DNA from: CAYRZL01 sp964428795
Lineage (GTDB): Bacteria > Bacillota > Clostridia > Lachnospirales > Lachnospiraceae
Assembly (NCBI GenBank): GCA_964428795.1
Contig: CAYRZL010000007.1
Coordinates: 1 to 58,785 of the forward strand
Direction: 5' to 3'
Length of the DNA stretch: 58,785 nucleotides
Below are positions 27,072-35,084 of the stretch, one piece after another. The notes under the pieces are model-generated. The model did no database searches. It had not been told where the DNA came from and saw nothing but the letters and a program-made list of their open reading frames with translations. Every line of letters starts with the position of its first letter. Position 1 is the first letter of the stretch. Position numbers and translations under genes: made by a program.

Positions 27072-29083
27072 TATAAAAATAAATTCTGACCCTCTAATGC
27101 TTCTAAAATAATCTGATATTCTTTTTTGGTCAGATCAAATAATTTTGCAATTTCCCAATCTAATTTATCGTAGATTTTCTGTATTTCATCTTTTTGAGTC
27201 TCATTCATCAGCATCTGCGCATATGATTCATACAGCTTCTGTTCTGCTTTACTGATTTTCGGCAGAGGTATTTTCTCAATATGTGACCGCAGTACTTTTA
27301 TGGAATGAAACTGTTTTTGAAATATAAACTGCGCCACCCTCGAATTTAGAATTGTCAAAATATATTTAACACTGAGTTCATCTACCCGGGGAATTACAAT
27401 ATTACAGCTATTCAATGTCAAGGTCTGTCTGTCATCGTATGAAAAAATCAATTGATTGCTGATAAAACGATACAATAACTTTTCCGGCGCTCTGTAATAC
27501 TCTGTCGGTGCAACCTGCTGGAACCTTTCCGGCTCGAAAATAATATAATTTCCCGACGAAGATGCCCTATATTTGTATATATCCGAACCTTTTAATATCC
27601 GCTCCGTTTTCTCTGATTTAACAGAAGTGATATATTTTTTATTATTTCCGGTAACAATACCAAGTGCAAATACTGCGTTTTCAGCCAAATAGGTACATTC
27701 TTTATGCCCCAGAATTCTATCCAGCACAGCCTGCTCTTCATCCGTCGTTTGGAAACAAAAACCAGATTCGTCTACGGTCCTGCCTGATGCGATCCTGAAT
27801 TTTTTATCACCGACATTCACCATCATTCCGACGCAATTCATGGGTTCCCCGGTGTTCTGCAGCTGCATAATAATACAAGGACACTGTACCTTATCAAATG
27901 CATTTCCCAGATACGCCAAATACTGAATGGAAGCTTTTTCCAATATTTCTTTTCTGATTGGCATATGCGCTTTCACATTCATAATTGCCTCGGGCAAAAC
28001 ATATGACATAACCCCTCCCCGTTTTAATTGAAGCAGTGCGCGTTCAATAAATACATCATACGATTCTATGTTTTTCCCCTCAGCAGAATGATAGTTCTTC
28101 CTCAAATAACTTTTTTCGTCTTCTTTAAATTCATATCCCCATGGTGGATTTCCCAATATATAATCAAAATTATCTTTATCGTATTGGCAAAGATAATTTA
28201 AATTTGTGATATTTCGATATAAAACAGATATATCCTCCGGATTATATTTTAGCGCCAGATTTATTCTTGTAACCTTGATGCTTATGTCATCAATATCATT
28301 TCCATATATATTTTCTATCTGAAACCCATCCGGAAGCTGAAGAAGAAAATTCCCGGTTCCGCAACAGGGATCTAAAATCTTTTTTCCCTTCAATGCCGTA
28401 TCTTCTCCACACATCTGATCGATCATATGCTTCACAATTTCTGTTGGTGTATAGTAAGATCCTGTTGCTTTTCTTGCTGCTATATTCCTGCAGGAAATAT
28501 ACAGTAATCCTATGATATCCTCATTTTTTTCATATGTATATTCAAAAGTAAAGAAAGTCGGATACTTCTCTATAAATGCATGTGCATAATTTTTGTCTGC
28601 CAACAAATCATCAATCAGTCTGCCATATTTGGGAATTTCAATCTGCCCATTGATATACTTTAGCAGGATTCCATTTTGGGGACCCTGCTTTTCACATACC
28701 GACATGCACATTTGCAGTGCACACTCCGCCAAAAGGATTTGCAGTTCTTTCTCCCGGAGTGTTACACCTGTCTTTATCAGTTCATTCAGCAGGTTCCTGA
28801 TAATTTCAATATTGAAAGATTCTCCGCTCACATATGAATGATATAAAGCATTCCCTGAAATATACTTTTTATTACGTCGGCTTTTTAGCTCCGGCTTTTT
28901 ACCTGTCTGAAGATCTTTCCTTAACTTCTCCGCGTAGGCATTCGAAAAAAATGGAGTATTCCCCTCAACATACTGCGGTTCTATCTTTCCTAATCTAAGC
29001 CAATTTTTCCCTGTTGCCAGAGAAACGGAAATATTTTCACACAACTGTTTTAAAGGAATCAGATCAGTTTCCAATATTTCCAT
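27047..29083 (-). CDS. N6-adenine DNA methyltransferase with TaqI-like specificity domain
   Basis: A 678-residue methylase. Residues about 8-35 look like a small helix-turn-helix (LKQLCENISVSLATGKNWLRLGKI). The S-adenosylmethionine site is DPCCGTG (238-244) and the catalytic motif NPPWGY (312-317), so it methylates adenine N6. The C-terminal third resembles the TaqI-type target-recognition domain. AAAGGA lies before the chosen start. It sits at the end of the dapA-dapB-glmS-vanZ run, 35 bp after vanZ, and faces an uncharacterised gene. It could be the modification half of a type II system or an orphan. Confidence 0.9.
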   Translation of the reverse strand: MEILETDLIPLKQLCENISVSLATGKNWLRLGKIEPQYVEGNTPFFSNAYAEKLRKDLQTGKKPELKSRRNKKYISGNALYHSYVSGESFNIEIIRNLLNELIKTGVTLREKELQILLAECALQMCMSVCEKQGPQNGILLKYINGQIEIPKYGRLIDDLLADKNYAHAFIEKYPTFFTFEYTYEKNEDIIGLLYISCRNIAARKATGSYYTPTEIVKHMIDQMCGEDTALKGKKILDPCCGTGNFLLQLPDGFQIENIYGNDIDDISIKVTRINLALKYNPEDISVLYRNITNLNYLCQYDKDNFDYILGNPPWGYEFKEDEKSYLRKNYHSAEGKNIESYDVFIERALLQLKRGGVMSYVLPEAIMNVKAHMPIRKEILEKASIQYLAYLGNAFDKVQCPCIIMQLQNTGEPMNCVGMMVNVGDKKFRIASGRTVDESGFCFQTTDEEQAVLDRILGHKECTYLAENAVFALGIVTGNNKKYITSVKSEKTERILKGSDIYKYRASSSGNYIIFEPERFQQVAPTEYYRAPEKLLYRFISNQLIFSYDDRQTLTLNSCNIVIPRVDELSVKYILTILNSRVAQFIFQKQFHSIKVLRSHIEKIPLPKISKAEQKLYESYAQMLMNETQKDEIQKIYDKLDWEIAKLFDLTKKEYQIILEALEGQNLFLYKRMPEGR

Positions 29084-29118
29084 ATTTTTCCTTTCATCTG
29101 ACACACCCACATATAACC

Positions 29119-29631
29119 TCACACATTTGTAGTATTACGATCATTCCTATCTGCAAATATCAGTCTCCATTTTCGAAAAACAAAAACAAGCAACGATAAA
29201 AACAAAATACCTGCTATTGTACCTCCGCTGTCGATCAACACATCTTTCACCTGACAGCTTCGCCCCGGTACGAACCACTGATGAATCTCATCACTACAGG
29301 CGTACAAAACAGACAAAATCCAAGCCAACCACCAGCGTCCGGTCCGCTTTACTTCAAACGCCCCCAGTGTTAACAACCACAGGATACCTAATATAGCATA
29401 TTCTGTTGCATGAGCACACTTACGCACCGGATGATCGATTTTCTGTGCAAAGAGAAGCTGGTCTTGCTCACTCCACTCCTCAAAATGAGGTACAAACACT
29501 TTTCCTACACACATTCCTACCTTCAGACTGGTATTTGAAGAATCCCCTGCCTCTTTTGCTGAAAAACTGAAGATTACGATCATCCAGGCAATCAAAATCA
29601 ATATATATATACTGCGGTTTATATTTTTCAC
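29119..29631 (-). CDS. VanZ-like family membrane protein
   Basis: A 170-residue protein with four hydrophobic helices and the VanZ signatures RKCAHATEYAILG and SDEIHQWFVPGR followed by DVLIDSGG. VanZ gives low-level teicoplanin resistance in enterococci; most chromosomal homologues such as this one have no known role, perhaps in the cell envelope. It starts two bases after the glmS stop, so it belongs to that operon. Confidence 0.9.
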   Translation of the reverse strand: MKNINRSIYILILIAWMIVIFSFSAKEAGDSSNTSLKVGMCVGKVFVPHFEEWSEQDQLLFAQKIDHPVRKCAHATEYAILGILWLLTLGAFEVKRTGRWWLAWILSVLYACSDEIHQWFVPGRSCQVKDVLIDSGGTIAGILFLSLLVFVFRKWRLIFADRNDRNTTNV

Positions 29632-29633
29632 CT

Positions 29634-31475
29634 TTATTCTACCGTAACACTCTTTGCCAGATTTCTCGGTTTATCCACATCCAAACCTTTGGCAACGCTG
29701 ACATAATACCCCAGCAGCTGCAGCGGAACAACCGCAAGACTTGCCGAAAAATGCTCATCTACCTTCGGAATATAGACGGTAAACTCTGCGGTATCCTCAA
29801 TATTATAATTTCCATAGCTGGTCAGCCCCATCAGATATGCGCCGCGGCTCTTTACCTCCACCATGTTGCTGACAGTTTTCTCATAGAGCTCAGACTGGGT
29901 CAGCGTACCGATCACCAATGTGCCATTCTCAATCAGACTGATCGTTCCATGTTTCAGCTCGCCCGCCGCATAAGCTTCAGAGTGAATATAACTGATCTCC
30001 TTCATCTTCAGGCTGCCTTCCAGACAGATAGAATAGTCGATTCCCCTGCCGATGAAAAAGATGTCCTTTGCGGATGCAAATTTTGCCGCAAACCACTGAA
30101 TGCGCTCTTTGTCATCCAAAATCTTCGCAATTTTATCCGGAATCGTCTGCATCTCTTCCAGCAAATGCTGATACTGATCCTCTTCCATCTCTCCTCTGAC
30201 TTTTGCAAACTGCAGTGCCAGCAGGTAACATGCAATAAGCTGTGTGCTGTATGCTTTCGTGGTAGCGACGGAAATCTCCGGACCTGCCAACGTATAAAAT
30301 ACGCTGTCCGCCTCACGGGCAATGGAAGAACCGATCACATTGACAATACCGAGTGTCTTTACCCCGCGGCTCTTTGCTTCGCGGAGTGCAGCCAGGCTGT
30401 CCGCTGTCTCACCGGACTGGCTGACCACGATCACCAGACCGTCCGGATCCAACAACGGTTTTCTGTAACGGAACTCGCTCGCAAGCTCTACACGCACCGG
30501 AATCTTTGCCAGATCCTCAATGACATACTGCGCCACCATACCCACATGATACGCAGAGCCGCAGGCTACAATATAAATCTGCGTTATATTTTTTATCTCC
30601 TCTTCACTGAGATTCATCTCACCAAGATCGATGTGTCCGTCCTTTATCACAGACGCAATGGTATCCTGAACAGCTTTGGGCTGCTCATGAATTTCCTTGA
30701 TCATAAAATGCTCGTAGCCGCCTTTCTCTGCCGCCTCCGCATTCCATGTAATCTCCGTGATCTCCTTTTCGATTTCATCACCGTCTATGTTATAGAACGT
30801 TACTGCGCCCTTTTGCAGTCTGGCAATCTCCATATTGCCAATGTAATATACATTGCGGGCATGCTTCAAAATAGCTGGAACATCGGAAGCCACATAGGAC
30901 TCCCCATTTTCCATACCGATGATCATAGGACTTTCTTTTCTTGCCGCATAGATCTCGCCCGGATAATCCTCAAACAAAATACAAAGCGCATAAGAACCGC
31001 GGATACGCATCATTGCATGGGCAATGGCATTCACCGGACCCTCATCATTATATTTTTTATAGTAATAATCTACCAGTTTCACAGCCACCTCCGTGTCTGT
31101 GTCGGAATAAAACGTATAGCCCCTTCTCAAAAGCTTCTCTTTTAATTCCTGATAGTTTTCAATGATACCATTATGAACACCCACAACCGCACCATCTGCA
31201 CTCATATGAGGGTGAGCGTTGGTTTCAGACGGTTCACCATGGGTAGCCCAGCGCGTATGACCGATACCGCAGGTGCCCTTCATAGCCTTACCATCATTTG
31301 TTTTCTCCGAAAGACCTTTTAAGCGCCCCTTTGCCTTTACGACTTCTACCTCTTTTTCTCCATCACGGACCGCCAGTCCGGCAGAATCATATCCCCTATA
31401 TTCCAGCTTTGACAATCCATCCAACAAAATAGGCGCTGCCTGCTGATAACCGGTAAATCCGACAATTCCACACAT
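29634..31475 (-). CDS. glmS: Glutamine--fructose-6-phosphate aminotransferase (isomerizing)
   Basis: A 613-residue cytoplasmic enzyme making glucosamine-6-phosphate for peptidoglycan. The N-terminal glutaminase begins with catalytic Cys2 (MCGIVGF) and has GHTRWATHG; two SIS sugar-isomerase domains follow (VACGSAYHVGM, VSQSGETADS) and the C-terminus is KPRNLAKSVTVE. It lies 17 bp after dapB, which leaves no room for the glmS self-cleaving ribozyme found before many Firmicute glmS genes. Its expression would follow the lysine riboswitch unless an internal promoter exists. Confidence 0.97.
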   Translation of the reverse strand: MCGIVGFTGYQQAAPILLDGLSKLEYRGYDSAGLAVRDGEKEVEVVKAKGRLKGLSEKTNDGKAMKGTCGIGHTRWATHGEPSETNAHPHMSADGAVVGVHNGIIENYQELKEKLLRRGYTFYSDTDTEVAVKLVDYYYKKYNDEGPVNAIAHAMMRIRGSYALCILFEDYPGEIYAARKESPMIIGMENGESYVASDVPAILKHARNVYYIGNMEIARLQKGAVTFYNIDGDEIEKEITEITWNAEAAEKGGYEHFMIKEIHEQPKAVQDTIASVIKDGHIDLGEMNLSEEEIKNITQIYIVACGSAYHVGMVAQYVIEDLAKIPVRVELASEFRYRKPLLDPDGLVIVVSQSGETADSLAALREAKSRGVKTLGIVNVIGSSIAREADSVFYTLAGPEISVATTKAYSTQLIACYLLALQFAKVRGEMEEDQYQHLLEEMQTIPDKIAKILDDKERIQWFAAKFASAKDIFFIGRGIDYSICLEGSLKMKEISYIHSEAYAAGELKHGTISLIENGTLVIGTLTQSELYEKTVSNMVEVKSRGAYLMGLTSYGNYNIEDTAEFTVYIPKVDEHFSASLAVVPLQLLGYYVSVAKGLDVDKPRNLAKSVTVE

Positions 31476-31492
31476 AAGAATATCCTCTCTTT

Positions 31493-32254
31493 CTACTTCG
31501 CTGCGATTACATCAGCCATATTATACAATCCTGCCGGTTTTCCTGCAAGGAATTTTGCTGCCTCGATGGCGCCTTTTCCAAATACCCCTTTCGAATATGC
31601 AGTATGCCTGAACTCTATGACCTCATCGGGACCGCAGAAAAATACTTCATGCTCTCCTACGATATTTCCGCCCCGGACTGCCTGAATACCGATCTCATAT
31701 TTGTCACGTTTTACCCGCTCACTGGAACGGTCATATTTGTATGTATAGTCCTCCGGCAGCGCATCCCTCATTGAATCCGCCAGCGCCAGCGCCGTACCAC
31801 TTGGAGCGTCCAGCTTCTGATTGTGGTGTTTCTCCACGATCTCCATATCAAAGCCTGCCGGTGCCAATATCTGAGCCGCTTTTTTCAGCAGATCCATCAG
31901 CGTATTGATACCAAGAGACATATTTGCGGATTTGAGCACCGCTACCTGTCTGCTGGTCGTCTCCACCAGCGCCAGCTGTTCTTCGGACAGTCCCGTAGTA
32001 CACAACACCACCGGAATCTGCCTTTTTGCACTGAAGGTTAAAAGGTCATTGATCACAGATACGTTGGAAAAATCGATGATCGCATCCGCCTTTACATCAC
32101 AGTCCGCCACATTGGCAAACACCGGATAGGTATTTTTGATGCCATCATATTTATCAATTCCTGCCACGATCTCAATCTCAGGATCAGCCGCGCAAAGTCC
32201 GGTGATCACCTGACCCATATGTCCATTACATCCGCACATGATTACTTTTGTCAT
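31493..32254 (-). CDS. dapB: 4-hydroxy-tetrahydrodipicolinate reductase
   Basis: A 253-residue NAD(P)H-dependent reductase of the lysine/diaminopimelate pathway. The N-terminal Rossmann motif is CGCNGHMGQ; the active-site signature is EKHHNQKLDAPSGTAL. Normal length, with AGGAGGAG upstream. It follows dapA after 210 bp that are filled with palindromic repeats. Confidence 0.96.
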   Translation of the reverse strand: MTKVIMCGCNGHMGQVITGLCAADPEIEIVAGIDKYDGIKNTYPVFANVADCDVKADAIIDFSNVSVINDLLTFSAKRQIPVVLCTTGLSEEQLALVETTSRQVAVLKSANMSLGINTLMDLLKKAAQILAPAGFDMEIVEKHHNQKLDAPSGTALALADSMRDALPEDYTYKYDRSSERVKRDKYEIGIQAVRGGNIVGEHEVFFCGPDEVIEFRHTAYSKGVFGKGAIEAAKFLAGKPAGLYNMADVIAAK

Positions 32255-32276
32255 TGTTTTCTCCTCCTGCTATATG

Positions 32277-32466
32277 TTGTTCCGAACAATTACAAGCAGC
32301 GAAAGAAACCTCCACAAAGCTTTCTTTCGCATGCCTGGCAACAAGCAAAACTCCACCAAAGCTTTCTTTTGCATGCCTGGCAACAAACAAAAGTGTGCTT
32401 CCCGCCGCCAGCGGCAGAAAAAATGAAGCACACTTCTATATATCTTACTGTTCTGAACAGTACCCT
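32277..32466. repeat. Palindromic repeat cluster between dapA and dapB
   Basis: Two tandem REP-like hairpins (GCGAAAGAAA with TTTCTTTCGC at 32299-32330; GCAAAA with TTTTGC at 32345-32372) each end in GCATGCCTGGCAACAA. A third stem pairs AAGTGTGCTT with AAGCACACTT (32391-32434). The cluster is bounded by short palindromes, TTGTTCCGAACAA (about 32277-32289) and ACTGTTCTGAACAGT (about 32448-32462). The second matches the terminal repeats of the element at 39134-39276. Confidence 0.7.
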
Positions 32467-33352
32467 ATTTCAATAATCCAAATTTTACCATTTCTTCACG
32501 AAGCACGTCCTGATGCGCCTGCTCCAGCTCAAACAAAGGCGCTCTAAGCGAACCTGCATTCATGCCAAGCATATTCATAGCGCATTTTACCGGAATCGGA
32601 TTTACCTCACTGAACAATGCATGGATCAGCGGCAGAGCTTTCATCTGCATATCCAAAGACTTCTGAAGATTTCCGTCCAGATAGTCTGCCACAATATCGT
32701 GCGTCTCCCGTGGTGCAATGTTTGACAATACAGAGATCACGCCGATGCCCCCGATGGAGAGCAGCGGAACGACCTGATCATCGTTTCCGGAATAAAGCTC
32801 CAGCTTCCCGTCACAAAGATTCATCGTATCCATCGCCTGAGCGATATTTCCGGTGGCATCCTTTAATCCGACAATATTATCGACATTTTTTACCAGTGAA
32901 GCAACGGTCTCCGGCATCAGATTACATCCGGTTCTGGACGGTACGTTGTACAGGATCACCGGCACTTTTGCAGCCTCTGCGATCATCGTATAATGCCTGA
33001 TCAGTCCGCCCTGTGTAGCTTTATTGTAATATGGCGTCACCAAAAGCACACCGTCTGCACCGGCCTCTTTTGCCTCTGCGGACATATCCATAGCTGTTCT
33101 TGTACAATTAGAACCTGCACCTGCAATGACAGGCACCCGATGCTTTGTGAACTCTATCGCAGCTTTGATTACATCCAAATGCTCCGGAATCGTCAATGTT
33201 GAACTCTCGCCGGTAGTTCCGGCAATAATGATTGCATCTGTACCATTATCAATCTGATAGTTGATATTGGTCTCCAACTGCTCATAATTTACTTCCAGAT
33301 TTTCTTTCATCGGTGTAACGATTGCTACACCTGCACCTTTAAAAAGTGGCAT
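32465..33352 (-). CDS. dapA: 4-hydroxy-tetrahydrodipicolinate synthase
   Basis: A 295-residue Schiff-base aldolase condensing pyruvate with aspartate semialdehyde. Family motifs include GTTGESSTL, TPYYNKATQ with the catalytic tyrosine, YNVPSRTG, and VGLKDATG with the lysine that forms the imine. AGGAGG lies before the chosen ATG; a seven-codon extension does not fit the family. It is the first gene under the lysine riboswitch, so its transcription should fall when lysine is plentiful. Confidence 0.97.
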   Translation of the reverse strand: MPLFKGAGVAIVTPMKENLEVNYEQLETNINYQIDNGTDAIIIAGTTGESSTLTIPEHLDVIKAAIEFTKHRVPVIAGAGSNCTRTAMDMSAEAKEAGADGVLLVTPYYNKATQGGLIRHYTMIAEAAKVPVILYNVPSRTGCNLMPETVASLVKNVDNIVGLKDATGNIAQAMDTMNLCDGKLELYSGNDDQVVPLLSIGGIGVISVLSNIAPRETHDIVADYLDGNLQKSLDMQMKALPLIHALFSEVNPIPVKCAMNMLGMNAGSLRAPLFELEQAHQDVLREEMVKFGLLK

Positions 33353-33373
33353 TTTCTTTCCTCCTAATCTCAA

Positions 33374-33408
33374 AGAAAAACCGACCCTTATGATGAGCCG
33401 GTTTTAAA
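33374..33408 (-). terminator. Riboswitch expression-platform terminator before dapA
   Basis: On the minus strand AAAACCGGC and GTCGGTTTT form a stem followed by a T-rich tract (TTTTTCTTTG), 22 bp before dapA. Its position after the lysine aptamer makes it the ligand-controlled terminator. Confidence 0.8.
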
Positions 33409-33437
33409 CCATGTCCGAATTTGAAATTCAAATATAT

Positions 33438-33606
33438 GTTGATAGCGCCCCATCTGTTCAGATGACAGTCGATGAGTTATTTACCCATCGCCCAAGCGTA
33501 GATGTGCAGTTCATATACGCTTTCGGCGTGCCTCCCTTTCCGTGGACTTCGTCTGCCCCTGCCGCATCCGCCCGCGTACTGATGAATTACGAAACCTCTA
33601 TCCAGA
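33438..33606 (-). ncRNA. Lysine riboswitch (L box)
   Basis: Read on the minus strand the sequence carries the L-box landmarks in order: TAGAGGTTTCG, CATCAGTA, GACGAAGTCC, GGAAAGGGAGGCACGCCGAA, a long P4 stem AGCGTA/TACGCT, GACTGTCATCTG and the closing GGGGCGCTATC. These match the lysC leader of Bacillus subtilis at the conserved positions. A consensus promoter lies directly upstream and an intrinsic terminator downstream. It fits its target dapA exactly. Confidence 0.92.
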
Positions 33607-33624
33607 TATTCATTTAACTCTTTG

Positions 33625-33653
33625 ACTATAGCACCATTATAAAACAATGTCAA
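33625..33653 (-). promoter_or_regulatory. Promoter of the lysine riboswitch-dapA transcript
   Basis: TTGACA (33648-33653), a 17-base spacer and TATAGT (33625-33630) on the minus strand, just upstream of the aptamer. Confidence 0.8.
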
Positions 33654-33654
33654 C

Positions 33655-33711
33655 GCCCTTTTTGCTTCTGGAAGTTCCGGTATAAGCCCCTTTTGCTTCT
33701 GGAAGTTCCGG
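33655..33711. repeat. Tandem 26-bp direct repeat upstream of the dapA promoter
   Basis: Two copies (33655-33680 and 33686-33711, 25 of 26 identical, 31-bp period) of a sequence containing CTTCTGGAAGTTCCGG lie immediately upstream of the -35. The period of about three helical turns would place both copies on one DNA face. They could be activator sites or a slipped duplication. Confidence 0.6.
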
Positions 33712-33723
33712 AATTTACACGTT

Positions 33724-34350
33724 TTACTCCAGAAAATCAATTTTGCTGACAGAAACTTCATATGCTACTCTCTGCTCCGTCTCCTCCTCATTGATTCTTT
33801 TTACATATTCCCTGCTCTGAATACGTCCTAACACCTGCACATGACCGCCAATATCAAAACCGGATGCAAAACGTGCATTTCTTCCCCAGCAGATACACGG
33901 AATATAATCGGATTTTCCGTAAGAACGATTTACTGCAATAAGCAGGTCTGCGATTTCTCTGCCCAGCGGTGTTTTGCGGTATACCGGCTCCTTGCACACA
34001 TATCCGTCCAGAAAAATCTCATTGGTGTTTTCGTCCTCGTCAAAATCATCCAGAAACTCCAGCTCCCGCACAAACACGGATAAAATCAGCCGGTTTTTCT
34101 TCTCCTCGTGACGGTTATAAGACCGGAACTGACCGATGACATGTATGATCTGCCCTGTATAATCCTGTTCGGTATCGATCAGACGCTCCGAAACCATCAG
34201 CGGTATGTAATCTACAAAGTTGCTCAATCGATTCACGGATACCTCCACCATGTAAAATCCTTCGCCAAAAACCTCGTGGCTGAATCGAAATTCCGATACA
34301 ATTTCTCCTATAATAGAAACCTGGTTGTTTTCAAACATTTTATCTGTCAT
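33724..34350 (-). CDS. Single-stranded DNA-binding protein family (tandem OB-fold)
   Basis: A 208-residue protein with two OB-fold-like halves (about 1-95 and 105-208). The second reads NEIFLDGYVCKEPVYRKTPLGREIADLLIAVNR and then DYIPCICWGRNARFASGFDIG, a clear SSB/PriB-type pattern. AAGGGAG supports the chosen start. It lacks the acidic SSB tail, so it is probably not the replicative SSB but a Lachnospiraceae paralogue of unknown role. Confidence 0.82.
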   Translation of the reverse strand: MTDKMFENNQVSIIGEIVSEFRFSHEVFGEGFYMVEVSVNRLSNFVDYIPLMVSERLIDTEQDYTGQIIHVIGQFRSYNRHEEKKNRLILSVFVRELEFLDDFDEDENTNEIFLDGYVCKEPVYRKTPLGREIADLLIAVNRSYGKSDYIPCICWGRNARFASGFDIGGHVQVLGRIQSREYVKRINEEETEQRVAYEVSVSKIDFLE

Positions 34351-34515
34351 GAATTTTTTACTCCCTTCTCGCCTGTAAGCCGGCATCTCCTGTACAAAGT
34401 ACCATCTTTTCACTGCATAAGGACTCGAAGGTTGTCGAATTTTTAAGTAAATCGATTTACATTTTTTGCTAAAAGGTGACATTTTTTGATTTTTTCGACT
34501 TCCAAAATTTGATAT

Positions 34516-34887
34516 TTAGCTGATCATACCGCCGACCATACCTGCTGCCAGACAAATGGCAAATGTGGTTCCCACATGCACCACATCACTGCCGATTCCC
34601 TGATTCATCACAAGAGAACCGATGATCAGGACCGCAAAATACAGCCCGCCCATCACAAGTCCCCAGATAAATTTCCTGGTTTTCATCTTCTTTCCGATCA
34701 TAATACCGCCCAGTACCCCGGATACAATGTAGACTGCCAGAATCGCAATAGAAACCACCTGCTCACTGAGGCGGAATTTATATAATAAAAATGCGATCAC
34801 CAAAAGTAATACCCCGGATACTACATACATTACCAACAGCGTGGTCAACAGCTTCAGCGCTTTGGCTCCCCCTTCTGCTCTTCCCAT
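34516..34887 (-). CDS. TIGR04086/YrzE-like membrane protein
   Basis: A 123-residue protein with four membrane helices (about 8-32, 39-60, 68-88, 95-120) and glycine-rich helix ends, matching the small YrzE/TIGR04086 family of Firmicutes. GGAGG lies six bases before the ATG at 34887; an ATG one codon earlier is also possible. Function unknown. It is divergent from the CNNM transporter gene. Confidence 0.78.
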   Translation of the reverse strand: MGRAEGGAKALKLLTTLLVMYVVSGVLLLVIAFLLYKFRLSEQVVSIAILAVYIVSGVLGGIMIGKKMKTRKFIWGLVMGGLYFAVLIIGSLVMNQGIGSDVVHVGTTFAICLAAGMVGGMIS

Positions 34888-35004
34888 CATATGCCTCCAT
34901 TCTTTATTTATTGCGAAACTTCTCAGTACTATACATATGAGAGGTTGGCCCAAAACAGAACCTCCGACAGCACGTTAATAAATCTGAATTTTGTGTAAAA
35001 TGTA

Positions 35005-35033
35005 TTGCATTTTTTTCCTGCTTCATATACTAT
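35005..35033 (+). promoter_or_regulatory. Promoter for the CNNM/CBS transporter gene
   Basis: TTGCAT (35005-35010), 17 bases and TACTAT (35028-35033), about 50 bp before the start codon. Confidence 0.5.
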
Positions 35034-35084
35034 GAATCTCAATAGTTACGAAAAATACGAAAAATATATTCAGAGGTGATTTTT

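Noticed and set aside
29751..31145. Long plus-strand open frame opposite glmS
   Set aside because: It is a shadow of glmS, whose domains are complete on the minus strand; the translation has a cysteine- and histidine-rich composition typical of antisense frames.
31476..31492. glmS ribozyme
   Set aside because: Looked for because it is common in Firmicutes; the 17-bp gap leaves no room and the dapB coding region has no such sequence that I can recognise.
33411..33761. Open frames on both strands upstream of dapA
   Set aside because: They overlap the lysine riboswitch, its promoter and the direct repeats; the conserved RNA landmarks explain the sequence better.
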